A DNA stretch of 64,000 nt from Ramlibacter albus (GTDB lineage: Bacteria > Pseudomonadota > Gammaproteobacteria > Burkholderiales > Burkholderiaceae_C): the NCBI RefSeq assembly GCF_014297445.1, contig NZ_JACORU010000007.1, forward strand, positions 1 through 64,000. Reading direction: 5' to 3'. A program made the translations under genes and the position numbers. Under the pieces are notes generated by a model. It was given only the letters and a program-made list of their open reading frames with translations, did no database searches and was not told where the DNA came from. Shown in pieces: positions 19,061 through 27,624 of the stretch. Each line of letters begins with the position of its first letter. The stretch's first letter is position 1.

Positions 19061-19336
19061 CTACTTTCGACCTGGGGACTTCCTGGCCGCGGGAGTGGCG
19101 CGCGGGGTCTTGCCGGCGGCACGCTGCCGCAGCTTCTCGAAGTAAGCGGGATCCGCCTCGCCCACGCGGGGCGATGCCATGCCTTCAAGGATGAGGCTGC
19201 GCAGGTGCTGCCTGTCCTGCTCCTTGCGGATGAGGTCGCGCAGGTACTCGCTCGTGGTGCCGTACCCGCGCTCGCTGACCTGCTGGTCGATGAACTGCTT
19301 CATGTCGTCCGGCAGGGAGATGTTCATCGTGCCCAT
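19061..19336 (-). CDS. parD: ParD-family antitoxin
   Basis: The 91-residue antitoxin has an N-terminal ribbon-helix-helix (MGTMNISLPDDMKQFIDQQVSERGYGTTSEYLRDLIRKE split over two helices) and a C-terminal toxin-binding tail ending in a Lys/Arg-rich stretch (ATPAARKSPGRK), which is longer than average. The start MGTMNISLPD is the usual ParD beginning; an ATG three codons upstream (19345) is an alternative. The palindrome at 19355-19373 just upstream is the expected autoregulatory site. Confidence 0.9.
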   Translation of the reverse strand: MGTMNISLPDDMKQFIDQQVSERGYGTTSEYLRDLIRKEQDRQHLRSLILEGMASPRVGEADPAYFEKLRQRAAGKTPRATPAARKSPGRK

Positions 19337-19354
19337 GCGGAGCATGCTAGCGTA

Positions 19355-19373
19355 TTTGCCATTATTTGGCAAA
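19355..19373. promoter_or_regulatory. parDE operator palindrome
   Basis: Arms TTTGCCA and TGGCAAA (7 bp, perfect) flank TTATT. It lies 19 nt upstream of the parD start and 28 nt upstream of the divergent gene at 19402, in the only AT-rich patch of the neighbourhood. RHH antitoxins bind short palindromes in their own promoter, so this is the likely ParD site; it may also affect the divergent gene. Confidence 0.65.
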
Positions 19374-19401
19374 ACCCGCGCATGCAGTAGATTCGCTGCC
19401 G

Positions 19402-20343
19402 ATGAATCCCGATTCCCCCGCGCCAGCCATCTCCCTTGCCGACCTCCTGCCCAAGCTGCAGGGCTCCGGCCTCGAAGCCACGCTCGAAGGCAACGCGATC
19501 ACCGCGAACCACGGCCCCTACGCCGTGCGCGCTGAGGTCGTGCCGGGCGAAGGCCCCACGCACCCCGGCCGCGAGATCGCGGGCGTGGTGCGCATCACGA
19601 GCGGCATGCCGCACGAGATCTCGCAAGGGCTCTCGACCCCGGAAGCGGCCCTCGCGGCCAACCGCCTCGCCACCTTCGGCGCGCTCACGCTCGACGAAGG
19701 CCACGGCTTCGTCGGCTCGCGCCTGACCATCTACAAGGGCGAGGAGCACGCCTGGCCCACGCTGCACCTGCCGCTGGTGCTGTTCGCGATGCTGATGGGC
19801 GCGGAGCCGATCCTCGGCGGGCTGCGCCGGCAGGCCGCGGGCGCGGCCGGCGAGAGCGGCTCCTCCGACTGGGGCGTGGACGACTTCACCGCGATCCAGG
19901 AGCGCATCAACGCCATGGCCGAGTGCAGCGTCGAAGGGGCGGCCCTCAACGCGGAGATCAACCTGGCCAGGCCGGGCGAAGCAACTGCCGAAGACGAGGA
20001 ACCGCGCACCGCCCTGCTCCAGATGATGCTCGACCAGCCCCACCCGGAGCTCGGCGGCGGCCTGTTCTGCGTGCTGCAGTTGCCACACCGGGTGGAAGAC
20101 CTCGCGCGCGTGTGCAACGTCCTCAACACGCGCGAGATGGCCGCGCAGGACCAGCCGCCGCATTTCGGCGCGTGGTGCGCCGGCGCGCTCGGCGACAACC
20201 CGGCCTACGTGCTCTTCCTGCCCAACGCGGTGCGCATGGTGCAGGGAGTGGCCATCAACGCGGCGTTCTGGCTGCTCAACCGCGCGCTGTGGGCCGACGC
20301 GCTGCTGGTGCCGCACACGGCCGAGCCAAAGCAGTCGCTGTAG
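19402..20343 (+). CDS. Conserved hypothetical protein, 313 residues
   Basis: I do not recognise the family. The protein is soluble with no signal peptide. The N-terminal third (SLADLLPKLQGSGLEATLEGNAITANHGPYAVRAEVV) looks like a small alpha/beta module. An acidic patch sits around residue 205 (EATAEDEEPRTA). The C-terminal third (FCVLQLPHRVEDLARVCNVL, then HFGAWCAGALGDNPAYVLFLPN) resembles a sensory-transduction or type III chaperone-like fold of the YbjN kind, but only by pattern. Codon usage and GC match its neighbours. It is divergent from parDE. Confidence 0.75.
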   Translation: MNPDSPAPAISLADLLPKLQGSGLEATLEGNAITANHGPYAVRAEVVPGEGPTHPGREIAGVVRITSGMPHEISQGLSTPEAALAANRLATFGALTLDEGHGFVGSRLTIYKGEEHAWPTLHLPLVLFAMLMGAEPILGGLRRQAAGAAGESGSSDWGVDDFTAIQERINAMAECSVEGAALNAEINLARPGEATAEDEEPRTALLQMMLDQPHPELGGGLFCVLQLPHRVEDLARVCNVLNTREMAAQDQPPHFGAWCAGALGDNPAYVLFLPNAVRMVQGVAINAAFWLLNRALWADALLVPHTAEPKQSL

Positions 20344-20443
20344 CGGCTGATTCCTCCTACACGGAGGGCCGCGCCCATCCGACGGGGCCTCGGCGGGCAA
20401 CGGATGAGAGTGAAGAAATTCACGAAAGTCTGGAGGTCCCGCC

Positions 20444-21310
20444 ATGCCCACCACAGCCGTCTCCGATTGGGGCGACGCGATGCTGACATCGCTGTCGGCC
20501 GCATTCATCCTGTTCTTCTCGGCGATACCCAAGATCCTGGGCTTCGCGCTCATCGTCATCGTCGGCTGGTTCATCGCCACGCTGCTCGAGAAGGCGCTGG
20601 CCGGCGTGCTGCGCACGGTGCGCTTCAACGAGCTGGCCCAGCGCTCGGGCTTTGCCGAGTTCGTGCAGCGCATGGGCATGAACACCGACTCGGCCGGCAT
20701 GATCGGCCTGGTGCTCAAGTGGTTCATCCGCCTGATCGCGCTTGTCGTGGCATTCGACGCGCTCGGCCTGCCCGCGGTGTCGGACGTGCTGCGCCAGCTG
20801 CTGCTGTGGCTGCCGAACGTGGTGGTCGCGCTCGTGGTCCTCGTCATCGGCGGCCTCGCCGCGCGCGGCCTGAGCAACCTCGTGCGCGGCACCGCCTCCG
20901 AAGCCGGGCTGAGCAACGCGCACATGCTCGCCAAGGTCGCCTCGGCGCTGGTGTGGGCCTTCGCGATCGTCGTGGCCGTCAACCAGATCGGTATCGCGAC
21001 GACGCTGGTCAACACGCTGTTCATGGCCGTGGTGGGCGCCATCGCGCTCGCGGCGGGCCTCGCCTTCGGCCTCGGCGGCCGCGAAACGGCGGCCGAGATC
21101 GTGCGCAACTGGTACGAGAAGGCCAAGGTCGCCCCGCCGCTGGTGCCGCGCGAGATGGGCGACGTGTCCGCGCGCGCCGAGGCCGCGGACCGCGCGACCA
21201 CCGAAACCGTGGAGAAGGATCCCGCGAGCTGGCCCACCGGCGGCTACCCGAGCGCGGGCGGCATGGGCGGCACGCCCGCCGACCGGAAGCACCCCGCCGA
21301 AGGCGGCTAA
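20444..21310 (+). CDS. Mechanosensitive-channel-like TM-helix protein
   Basis: This is a 288-residue inner-membrane protein with about five hydrophobic segments. It contains two copies of the conserved TM-helix repeat (ALIVIVGWFIATLLEKAL and NVVVALVVLVIGGLAARGL), followed by a pore-lining-like segment AIALAAGLAFGLGGRETAAEI, similar to MscS TM3. This is the arrangement of CmpX-type proteins. The cytoplasmic tail is short and rich in Ala, Glu and Pro, lacking the large MscS vestibule. TGGAGG lies 7 nt before the ATG. It overlaps the convergent lipoprotein gene by 4 nt (CTAA). Confidence 0.85.
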   Translation: MPTTAVSDWGDAMLTSLSAAFILFFSAIPKILGFALIVIVGWFIATLLEKALAGVLRTVRFNELAQRSGFAEFVQRMGMNTDSAGMIGLVLKWFIRLIALVVAFDALGLPAVSDVLRQLLLWLPNVVVALVVLVIGGLAARGLSNLVRGTASEAGLSNAHMLAKVASALVWAFAIVVAVNQIGIATTLVNTLFMAVVGAIALAAGLAFGLGGRETAAEIVRNWYEKAKVAPPLVPREMGDVSARAEAADRATTETVEKDPASWPTGGYPSAGGMGGTPADRKHPAEGG

Positions 21311-23886
21311 CGCACCGAGTCGGTGATGTCGAAACCGACCATGATGTCCGACGTCAACTTGCCCGAACCCATGTACACGGAGAAGTTGACGCCGCTTGCC
21401 TCGAAGTAGCGCACCCGCTCGGCCGGCTGCACCACGGTCGGCACGAGGTAACGGGCGGCGGGTTGCCGCACCGTGCCCCAGGCGAGGAAGGTGCCGTCGA
21501 AGCGGCGCAAGCGCAGCATGTCGTACGCCACCGCCATCTGCGCGATGGACGTGAGGCCCGGCACCGCCGCCGGCCGCAGCGTGTGGCGTACCGTGCCCGC
21601 GCCCAGCAGCCCGAGGTGGTCGGCCCCCCAGGCCATGACGGTGCCGTCGCGCTGCAGCGCGTACACCGTGCCGGCGCTCTCCGCGAACTGGCGCACCTTG
21701 CCCAGGCCCGCGATGGGCGTCGGCGAGGCGATGGGCGAACCCATCAGGTTGCCGTCCAGCACCTGGCCGCTGGAGTTGGCGAGCTCGCCCCACACGCCCT
21801 CGCCCCAGCCATACAGCACGCCGTCGGCCGTGAGCGCGAAGAAGTTCGACCAGCTCGTCGCGACGTCGACCACGTTCGCGAGCGCGGCACGCTGGGGCTG
21901 CAAGTCGTAGGTCTGCGTGTACTGCGTGCCGTTGGCCAGGGTGGCCACGGGGCCGCAGCGCGCGCGGCCGGCCGGCACCGTGCCGTTCAACGGGATCCCG
22001 CCGCGCACCCCGTAGTAGTAGACCCCGCCCGCGTCGTCGCGCAGGATGGTGTTGGCGCTGTTGGTGGACGCGGCGGTGATGTTGCGCAGGCCCGGCAGCA
22101 CCTGCGGCTGCAGGTACAGGCCGTCCGTGAACGACGGGTGGATCGAGCCGCAGAAACTGCGCCCCCACCCATAGACGGTGCCATCGCGCTTGACCGCGAA
22201 ACCGGCCGTGCCACCCGTGGTGCTGATTGCCTTGATGCCGGTGAGGAAGTTGCGCGTCTTCACCACGCGCTCGTTCTCCGCCGCGCTGAAGGTGAAGCTG
22301 CAGGTGCCGTTGACGTTGGTCGGGAAACGGCGCTGCAGCGTCACGGAGCCGTCGCTCAGCAGCGCCACCGTGTCCATCACGTCCTCGCACGTCATCGCAT
22401 TGGACATGTTGGTGCCGACGAAGCCCTGCTTGTCCACCGTGGGCTGCGCGGGCAGCAGCGTCGTGCGGCCGAAGCGCGTCACCATGGCGTTGGCGCCGAT
22501 CGTGCCCACCTGCGGCAGCTCGATGTTGGAGTAGGCGAGCGACTCGGTCGTCGACACCGCGCTGCCGTCCAGCGCAAAGCCGTCGATGCGGCCGTCGGTG
22601 AGGTCGCGCGCCAGCGTGGCAACCAGGGAGAGCGCAGGGGCGGCCACGTTCTGGTTGAAGAAGTCGGTGGCCTGCACGAGGCCGCCGTTGACGGCGGCCG
22701 AACGCCCGTACGCGCTCGCCGGCAATGCGCTCGTGGCGCTCGAGGCATCGATCGGCGTCGGCAGCGTCTTGGCGGAAGCGAGCTGGTACGCATCCGGCAA
22801 GCGGGCATTGATCTCGCTCGCGGCGACTGCATTCGCCGCCCTCACCTGGGCGGCGGTCAGGCCGAGCAGGGAACCCGATTCGAGCAGCGGGGCCTGCCCT
22901 GCGGCAATGGCGCCCGGGTTGCCGCGCAGGTTGTTCAGCGCATAGCGGTAGGCGGCCTCGGTGATGGGCGACACACCCACGTGCTCGTCCCAGCGGTCGA
23001 CCAGCGCGTGCAGCGCGGTGCCGGCCGGGAAGTCCAGCAGCGCGTTGCGGCCTTCGTCGAAGTAGCGCGCACCGGCGCGGCCTTCCAGCGTCAGCAGGAA
23101 CGGGCCCGCGAGGCTGCAGGTGCGAATGGTCACGAGCCCGGTGTTCGCGTCGGTGATGCCTTGCCCCACCGTGGCCCCGGTCGAGAGGTCGACAACCGTC
23201 ATCGTGCCGCCGAGCACCTTGCCGAGACCGCCGCCGGCCGCGGCGCCGCCGCCGCTGCCGCCGTCGCCGGAGCTGCCCGCATCACCCGTGGACGCGGCCG
23301 TCGTCTCTACGTTGCCGCTGAACCCCTGCGCCACGGACGGCAGGCAGTTGGAGTAACCGCCCGTGGATGCCGCGACGATGGCCCGCGTGCTGTTGATCGT
23401 GGTGTTGAACGCACGGGCCGCCGTGCCCCAGGTCGCGTCGCTTTCCAGGCCCGCGAGCAGCCCCACCAGGTTGTTCACGATCACGCCGCGCGCGGCCGCG
23501 CCGTTCGCCGCGAAGAACTGCGTGAGCGCCGCTTGCAGGATCTCCCTCGAAGCGGCGTTGACGGCCTGCGCGTTGACGCCGAGGTTCGCGAGCACGCTCG
23601 CGGCGAGCGACGCATCGGACAGCTGCGCGAAGCCGGCCGCGAAGCCGATCGCCAGGATCCGCGAGTCGGCGGACGAGAAGGCGTTGAATTCCGCCGCGGT
23701 GGGTGCGCGGCCGTTGAAAGCCTGGAACACCCGAAGCGCGCCCGTCGTCGGGTCCGTGGCCTGCTGCGCCTGCGCACTTGGCCGGGCACCTGCCGCGGCC
23801 TCGCTGCCCTGCTGCCCTCCCAACCCGCCTCCGCACCCCGCCACCGCCAGCGCGAGGAGCGTGCTCCCCCAGATTCGCCACCCCAT
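21307..23886 (-). CDS. Large lipoprotein with RCC1-like repeats
   Basis: This is an 859-residue predicted lipoprotein: the lipobox LAVAGC places the lipidated Cys at residue 18, followed by Gly-rich sequence. Residues ~40-170 are helical and begin GALRVFQAFNGRAPTAAEFN, weakly like a DUF4214 module. A Gly/Ser-rich linker follows (about 205-220). From about residue 540 onward several RCC1-type blades are seen: GTVYGWGRSFCG, GVLYGWGEGVWGEL, GTVMAWGADHLGLLG and GTFLAWGTVRQ. RCC1 repeats form beta-propellers for protein binding. The protein probably faces the periplasm or the cell surface. Partner and function are unknown; no transporter or secretion gene adjoins. Confidence 0.75.
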   Translation of the reverse strand: MGWRIWGSTLLALAVAGCGGGLGGQQGSEAAAGARPSAQAQQATDPTTGALRVFQAFNGRAPTAAEFNAFSSADSRILAIGFAAGFAQLSDASLAASVLANLGVNAQAVNAASREILQAALTQFFAANGAAARGVIVNNLVGLLAGLESDATWGTAARAFNTTINSTRAIVAASTGGYSNCLPSVAQGFSGNVETTAASTGDAGSSGDGGSGGGAAAGGGLGKVLGGTMTVVDLSTGATVGQGITDANTGLVTIRTCSLAGPFLLTLEGRAGARYFDEGRNALLDFPAGTALHALVDRWDEHVGVSPITEAAYRYALNNLRGNPGAIAAGQAPLLESGSLLGLTAAQVRAANAVAASEINARLPDAYQLASAKTLPTPIDASSATSALPASAYGRSAAVNGGLVQATDFFNQNVAAPALSLVATLARDLTDGRIDGFALDGSAVSTTESLAYSNIELPQVGTIGANAMVTRFGRTTLLPAQPTVDKQGFVGTNMSNAMTCEDVMDTVALLSDGSVTLQRRFPTNVNGTCSFTFSAAENERVVKTRNFLTGIKAISTTGGTAGFAVKRDGTVYGWGRSFCGSIHPSFTDGLYLQPQVLPGLRNITAASTNSANTILRDDAGGVYYYGVRGGIPLNGTVPAGRARCGPVATLANGTQYTQTYDLQPQRAALANVVDVATSWSNFFALTADGVLYGWGEGVWGELANSSGQVLDGNLMGSPIASPTPIAGLGKVRQFAESAGTVYALQRDGTVMAWGADHLGLLGAGTVRHTLRPAAVPGLTSIAQMAVAYDMLRLRRFDGTFLAWGTVRQPAARYLVPTVVQPAERVRYFEASGVNFSVYMGSGKLTSDIMVGFDITDSVR

Positions 23887-23940
23887 GTACTACTCCTTCG
23901 TCAGCCGTCGCAATCTAGCGGAGCGGCGGGGCAATGGCAA

Positions 23941-24354
23941 TCAGGGCGAGAAGATCACGCCGGGCGGCCGCTCCTTGCTCGGCGTGCACTCGAAACTGCC
24001 GACCTGCCCGCCGAGGATGGGCCCGGTGTAGCGCAGGCCCTCGACCTCGATGCTGCGCTCCTGCGGCTTGTCCGCGAAGCCCTGGGCCGGCGCGTTGCGC
24101 GCGGCCCAGCGCAGCGCGGTGCCCTCGATGCGGTAGGGCGTGTCGTTGACGGTGCCGGCCTTCAGGTCGATCTTCATCGTGGCGACGTAGCGGCCGTTCG
24201 CGCCGTCCTTGCAGTACACGCGAAACACGTACTTGTCGCCGTGCGTGCGCGCGACTTCGAGGAGGGGCGGCGGGGCATCGGCGAGGTTGGCAAACGCGGT
24301 GGCGGCAAGGAAAGCCGCGGCCGCGGCGGCAATGAAACGATGGCTCCGGGACAT
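23941..24354 (-). CDS. Secreted hypothetical protein
   Basis: The 137-residue product has a clear signal peptide (MSRSHRFIAAAAAAFLAATAFA) and a small beta-rich mature part with two Cys residues (VYCKDG, FECTPS) that could form a disulfide. No family is recognised. The start codon overlaps an in-frame alternative start of the divergent DUF456 gene. Confidence 0.7.
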   Translation of the reverse strand: MSRSHRFIAAAAAAFLAATAFANLADAPPPLLEVARTHGDKYVFRVYCKDGANGRYVATMKIDLKAGTVNDTPYRIEGTALRWAARNAPAQGFADKPQERSIEVEGLRYTGPILGGQVGSFECTPSKERPPGVIFSP

Positions 24355-24373
24355 GGGGCGTATTCTGCGTGAG

Positions 24374-24856
24374 ATGAACGACCAACTCCTCTGGCTGGCC
24401 AGCGCGGCCCTGATCCTCGTGGGGCTCGCCGGCATCGTGCTGCCCGCCCTGCCCGGCACGCTCCTCGTCTTCGGCGGCATCCTGCTCGGCGCCTGGATCG
24501 ACAACTTCACGAAGGTGGGCGTGCTCACCGTCGCCGTCATCGCGGTGCTGGCCCTGCTCTCGTGGGCGATGGACTACGTAGCGGCGGTACTCGGCGCGAA
24601 GCGTGCCGGGGCAAGCAAGCAGGCCATCGTCGGCGCCGCGCTCGGCACCGTCGTCGGCATCTTCATGGGCCTCGTCGGCGTGTTCTTCATGCCCCTCGTG
24701 GGCGCGGCACTCGGCGAATTCCTCGCGCGGCGCAACCACCAGCAGGCCGTGCGCGTCGGTATCGCCACCTGGCTGGGCCTGCTCGCGGGCATGCTCGCCA
24801 AATTCGTGCTGGCGTTCATGATGATCGGCATCTTCGTCATAGCGCTCGTGCTTTGA
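24374..24856 (+). CDS. DUF456 family membrane protein
   Basis: This is a 160-residue, almost entirely hydrophobic protein with the DUF456 pattern: LIVGLAGIVLPALPGT-like N-terminal helix (ALILVGLAGIVLPALPGTLL), FGGILLGAW, then WAMDYVAAVLGAKRAGASKQAIVGAALG with the conserved small-residue glycine motifs, and two C-terminal helices. Function is unknown in the family. An ATG at 24353 is also in frame, but 24374 matches the usual N-terminus. Confidence 0.85.
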   Translation: MNDQLLWLASAALILVGLAGIVLPALPGTLLVFGGILLGAWIDNFTKVGVLTVAVIAVLALLSWAMDYVAAVLGAKRAGASKQAIVGAALGTVVGIFMGLVGVFFMPLVGAALGEFLARRNHQQAVRVGIATWLGLLAGMLAKFVLAFMMIGIFVIALVL

Positions 24857-24930
24857 GCGCAACTCATCAGTGATGGGGAGGGTGCCGTCGGCTTGACACA
24901 CACGGCATGCGGCCCGAAGAATCGCCGCCC

Positions 24931-25896
24931 ATGCCCGACAAAACCGACCAGCAGCGCTACGACCAGACCATCGCGTACATCCGCGGCCTGAACGATGCGC
25001 TCGCCACGCACGTCGACACCACCGTGCGCGGCGTGAAGTCGCAGATCGGCGCGGACCTCTCGCTCACCGGCTACAAGCGCTATGCCGTGTTCGGCAACAC
25101 GAACACGGGCCACGCGGTGCGCGCGCTGATGCTCTGCCAGCGCGCGTACTTCGGCGACCACTGGGCCCGCATGAAGGGCGCGCCGGGCGTTTCGGTGCCG
25201 GTCAACTGGATGGGCAACCCGGTGCAAAGCCGCATCACCACCAAGAACGCGTACCTTCACAAGAGCACGGCCGTGGTGAACGAGGCCGTGCTGTCGTACA
25301 CCGTGCCGGCCACGCCCGCGACCGCCACGCTGGCGGACACCGCGGAGCGCGTCGGCAAGGGCGGGCCCACGGTGCCCCCGATGGAACTCATGGCGCGCTC
25401 CAACCCGGTGCCGCCGATGGGCATCTGCTACGACGGCGTGTACTGGTGGCTGTACAAGGCGGGCTTCGTCTCGCTGCGCTGGCTGCTGCGCCACGGCATG
25501 CGCATCGACGCGCTCAATGCCAACGCGATCTGCGGCGACGGCGTGGAGCTGCAACTGAACGACGACGGCAGCTGCCCGAACGTGCCGCGCGGCATGATCG
25601 TCAACTTCCGCGGCAGCGAGCCCGGCTCGGAGAACACCTGCCACTGGACGGTGTCGCTGGGCAACGGCTGGCTGATCGGGGTGAACAACACGGGCGGCGG
25701 CGTGGTCGACGGCCAGCAGTTCAACGTGAACTTCCGCACCGGCGGCGGCCTCTTCGGCACCTTCCCGCTGCGCGACATGTGGCACCTGTACACGGGCGAG
25801 ATCACGCGCTCGCACACCACCCACCGCACGGGCGTGAGGGTGGCCATGATCGACCCGTCGACGATCCCGAACCGGGATTCGGGCGGCACGCTGTAG
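24931..25896 (+). CDS. Hypothetical protein with possible Cys/His catalytic centre
   Basis: I do not recognise the family of this 321-residue soluble protein. The C-terminal half has a Cys in a helix-start context (PPMGICYDGVYWWLYKAG, Cys166), a His followed by a strand pair (NTCHWTVSLGNGWLIGVNN, His238) and Asn252/253. This order, Cys helix then His strand then polar residue, is that of papain-like/NlpC folds, but the spacing is unproven. A TTGACA lies at 24893-24898 without a convincing -10. Alternative start ATG 24907. Confidence 0.7.
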   Translation: MPDKTDQQRYDQTIAYIRGLNDALATHVDTTVRGVKSQIGADLSLTGYKRYAVFGNTNTGHAVRALMLCQRAYFGDHWARMKGAPGVSVPVNWMGNPVQSRITTKNAYLHKSTAVVNEAVLSYTVPATPATATLADTAERVGKGGPTVPPMELMARSNPVPPMGICYDGVYWWLYKAGFVSLRWLLRHGMRIDALNANAICGDGVELQLNDDGSCPNVPRGMIVNFRGSEPGSENTCHWTVSLGNGWLIGVNNTGGGVVDGQQFNVNFRTGGGLFGTFPLRDMWHLYTGEITRSHTTHRTGVRVAMIDPSTIPNRDSGGTL

Positions 25897-25904
25897 CGCG
25901 CGCT

Positions 25905-27437
25905 TCAGCGCTTGCCGAACACGTCCACTGCGGCGGTGCGCTTCACGATTGCCGCGGCGTCACCGGGCAGCAGGAAGCGCTGTTCCTGCAGTGCGCGCGC
26001 TGCGGCCTCGACCCGCTTCGCGTAATCGTCGGCATCACGGTAACGCTCGGCAACCGAGGGCCGCGCATCGCCGCTCGCCGAGCGCTCCGCCGCCGTCACC
26101 TTGAACGGGATGTAGCCCGCGCCCAGCGAGCACAGGAAGTTCAGCGGCGGGTTCTGCACGGCGTGCGAGCCGAGCGGCACTTCGAGCTCCGGCAGCCGGA
26201 TGCCGCCACGCGCGTTGCCGTCGGCGTCGAGCACCGGCACCTGCACTACCGCGCCTTGAAGGTGCTTGGGCGCCATCAACGCCTGCGAGCCCGTTGCGGC
26301 GGCTTGCAGCGGCATCAGCACGCTGTCCGGCGGCTGCTCGCCGGTGGCGATCCAGCGGTCCAGCGCGAGCATCGTCGAGCGCAGCACGGGGTGCCAGTCG
26401 AGCTCGGCGAACTTGTGCGTGCAGTTGCCGCGCCCGGGGAGGAGCGCATGCGAGGCACCGGCCACGTCATAGACGCGAATCCAACCGGGGAGCGGCAGGT
26501 CCTGCGTGCCGCTGCCGCCTGTGCGGCCCAGCGATGCGCGCAGGGAGAAGTAATCGGTGGTGGTGTTGACGAACACCATGCGCGGCGGCCGGCTCGCGCT
26601 GCGTTCCGCGCGCGCGGCGATCTGGGCGACGGCGAGCGGCTCCTCGGCGACGCCGCGAAACTCCGGGTCCTCGAAGGTCGGGATCTGCCCCGCGCCGGAC
26701 GCCGGCCCCGCGAGCGTGCGCAGCTGGATGCCGCCGGACATCGCGCCGAAGATGTGCAGGCCTTCGAACAGCGGCCCCGACGCCGTGTGGTTGTACCCCT
26801 TGAGCAGGAAGCTCTTGAGGAAGCGCCCTGTCTGCGAATACCCGAACCCGATCGCGCGCTGCACCTTGCCCGCCAGCGGGTTGAGCTCGCTCGGCGACTT
26901 CTTCAGGAACTCGGCGACGTCGCGCACGATGGACAGCGCGGCTTCCTCGACGAAGAGAGGCTTGCCGTCCGCCCCTGCGACCGTGGGCAGTTCGATGCCA
27001 TGCCCCAGCTCCCAGGCGATCGCGGCGACCGCGAACCCTTCGTCGTGCAGGAACCCGTTGCCCGGCTGCCATTGGCCGATCGGCACGCCCGGGCCGTTCA
27101 GCAGGCCGGCGGCGATCGGCCGGCCGCGATTCGGGATGTCCACGAGGAGCGTGCCTCGCCCGCCCGACACGGGCGCCACGACCGTCACGCGCGTTGCGTA
27201 GTCGACGCTGCCGCTCGCGTTGCGTTTGGCCTTTGCCAGGTCGCCGATGGCTTCACGTTCGGGGACGAGCTGGCCTTCCACGCGCAGCTCGTGCCGGGTG
27301 AACGCCATGCCTCGGAAGTTGCCGTACGGCGAACTCGAGATCACGGCGACCCCGGTGACGTCGGCGAGGGCGTGGGAGTGAAACGCGGCCGTCACTGCCA
27401 GCGCCGCGGCGAGGCGCAAGAGCTGCATGGATTTCAT
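25905..27437 (-). CDS. Exported alpha/beta hydrolase domain protein
   Basis: This 510-residue product matches the alpha/beta hydrolase family Abhydrolase_10 (PF20091 type). A signal peptide (MQLLRLAAALAVTAAFHSHALA) precedes a beta-rich N-terminal domain. The nucleophile elbow is GFGYSQTGRF (Ser in GYSQTG), with GRGNCTHKFAELDWHPVL late in the protein supplying the probable His. AGGAGA precedes the chosen ATG. The longer upstream frame lacks protein-like character. It is probably an esterase or lactonase of unknown substrate. It is divergent from a CMD-family lipoprotein gene across 187 nt. Confidence 0.85.
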   Translation of the reverse strand: MKSMQLLRLAAALAVTAAFHSHALADVTGVAVISSSPYGNFRGMAFTRHELRVEGQLVPEREAIGDLAKAKRNASGSVDYATRVTVVAPVSGGRGTLLVDIPNRGRPIAAGLLNGPGVPIGQWQPGNGFLHDEGFAVAAIAWELGHGIELPTVAGADGKPLFVEEAALSIVRDVAEFLKKSPSELNPLAGKVQRAIGFGYSQTGRFLKSFLLKGYNHTASGPLFEGLHIFGAMSGGIQLRTLAGPASGAGQIPTFEDPEFRGVAEEPLAVAQIAARAERSASRPPRMVFVNTTTDYFSLRASLGRTGGSGTQDLPLPGWIRVYDVAGASHALLPGRGNCTHKFAELDWHPVLRSTMLALDRWIATGEQPPDSVLMPLQAAATGSQALMAPKHLQGAVVQVPVLDADGNARGGIRLPELEVPLGSHAVQNPPLNFLCSLGAGYIPFKVTAAERSASGDARPSVAERYRDADDYAKRVEAAARALQEQRFLLPGDAAAIVKRTAAVDVFGKR

Positions 27438-27624
27438 GGCTTCTCCTGGGAGTTCAGAGCCCATTCTGGCAAGCGCCCTTCGCGCTCGCCGTGCGATTTC
27501 GCACCTGCGGGTCATTGGTGGCCTCCACGTGTAGCGCTTCGCTGAAAACATATGCCGAAGGGCACGCTGCCGCCACATGCATTTGAGTGATCCTAGAATG
27601 CCGTCCAACCGACACGGAGGGCCC

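Noticed and set aside
15587..19390. A 1267-residue plus-strand frame over alaS
   Set aside because: It is antisense to alaS and parDE; composition is typical of a shadow frame and alaS is certain.
20404..24372. A 1322-codon plus-strand frame across the TM-helix channel and lipoprotein genes
   Set aside because: It runs in a different frame over the real channel gene and antisense to the lipoprotein; it has no protein-like features.
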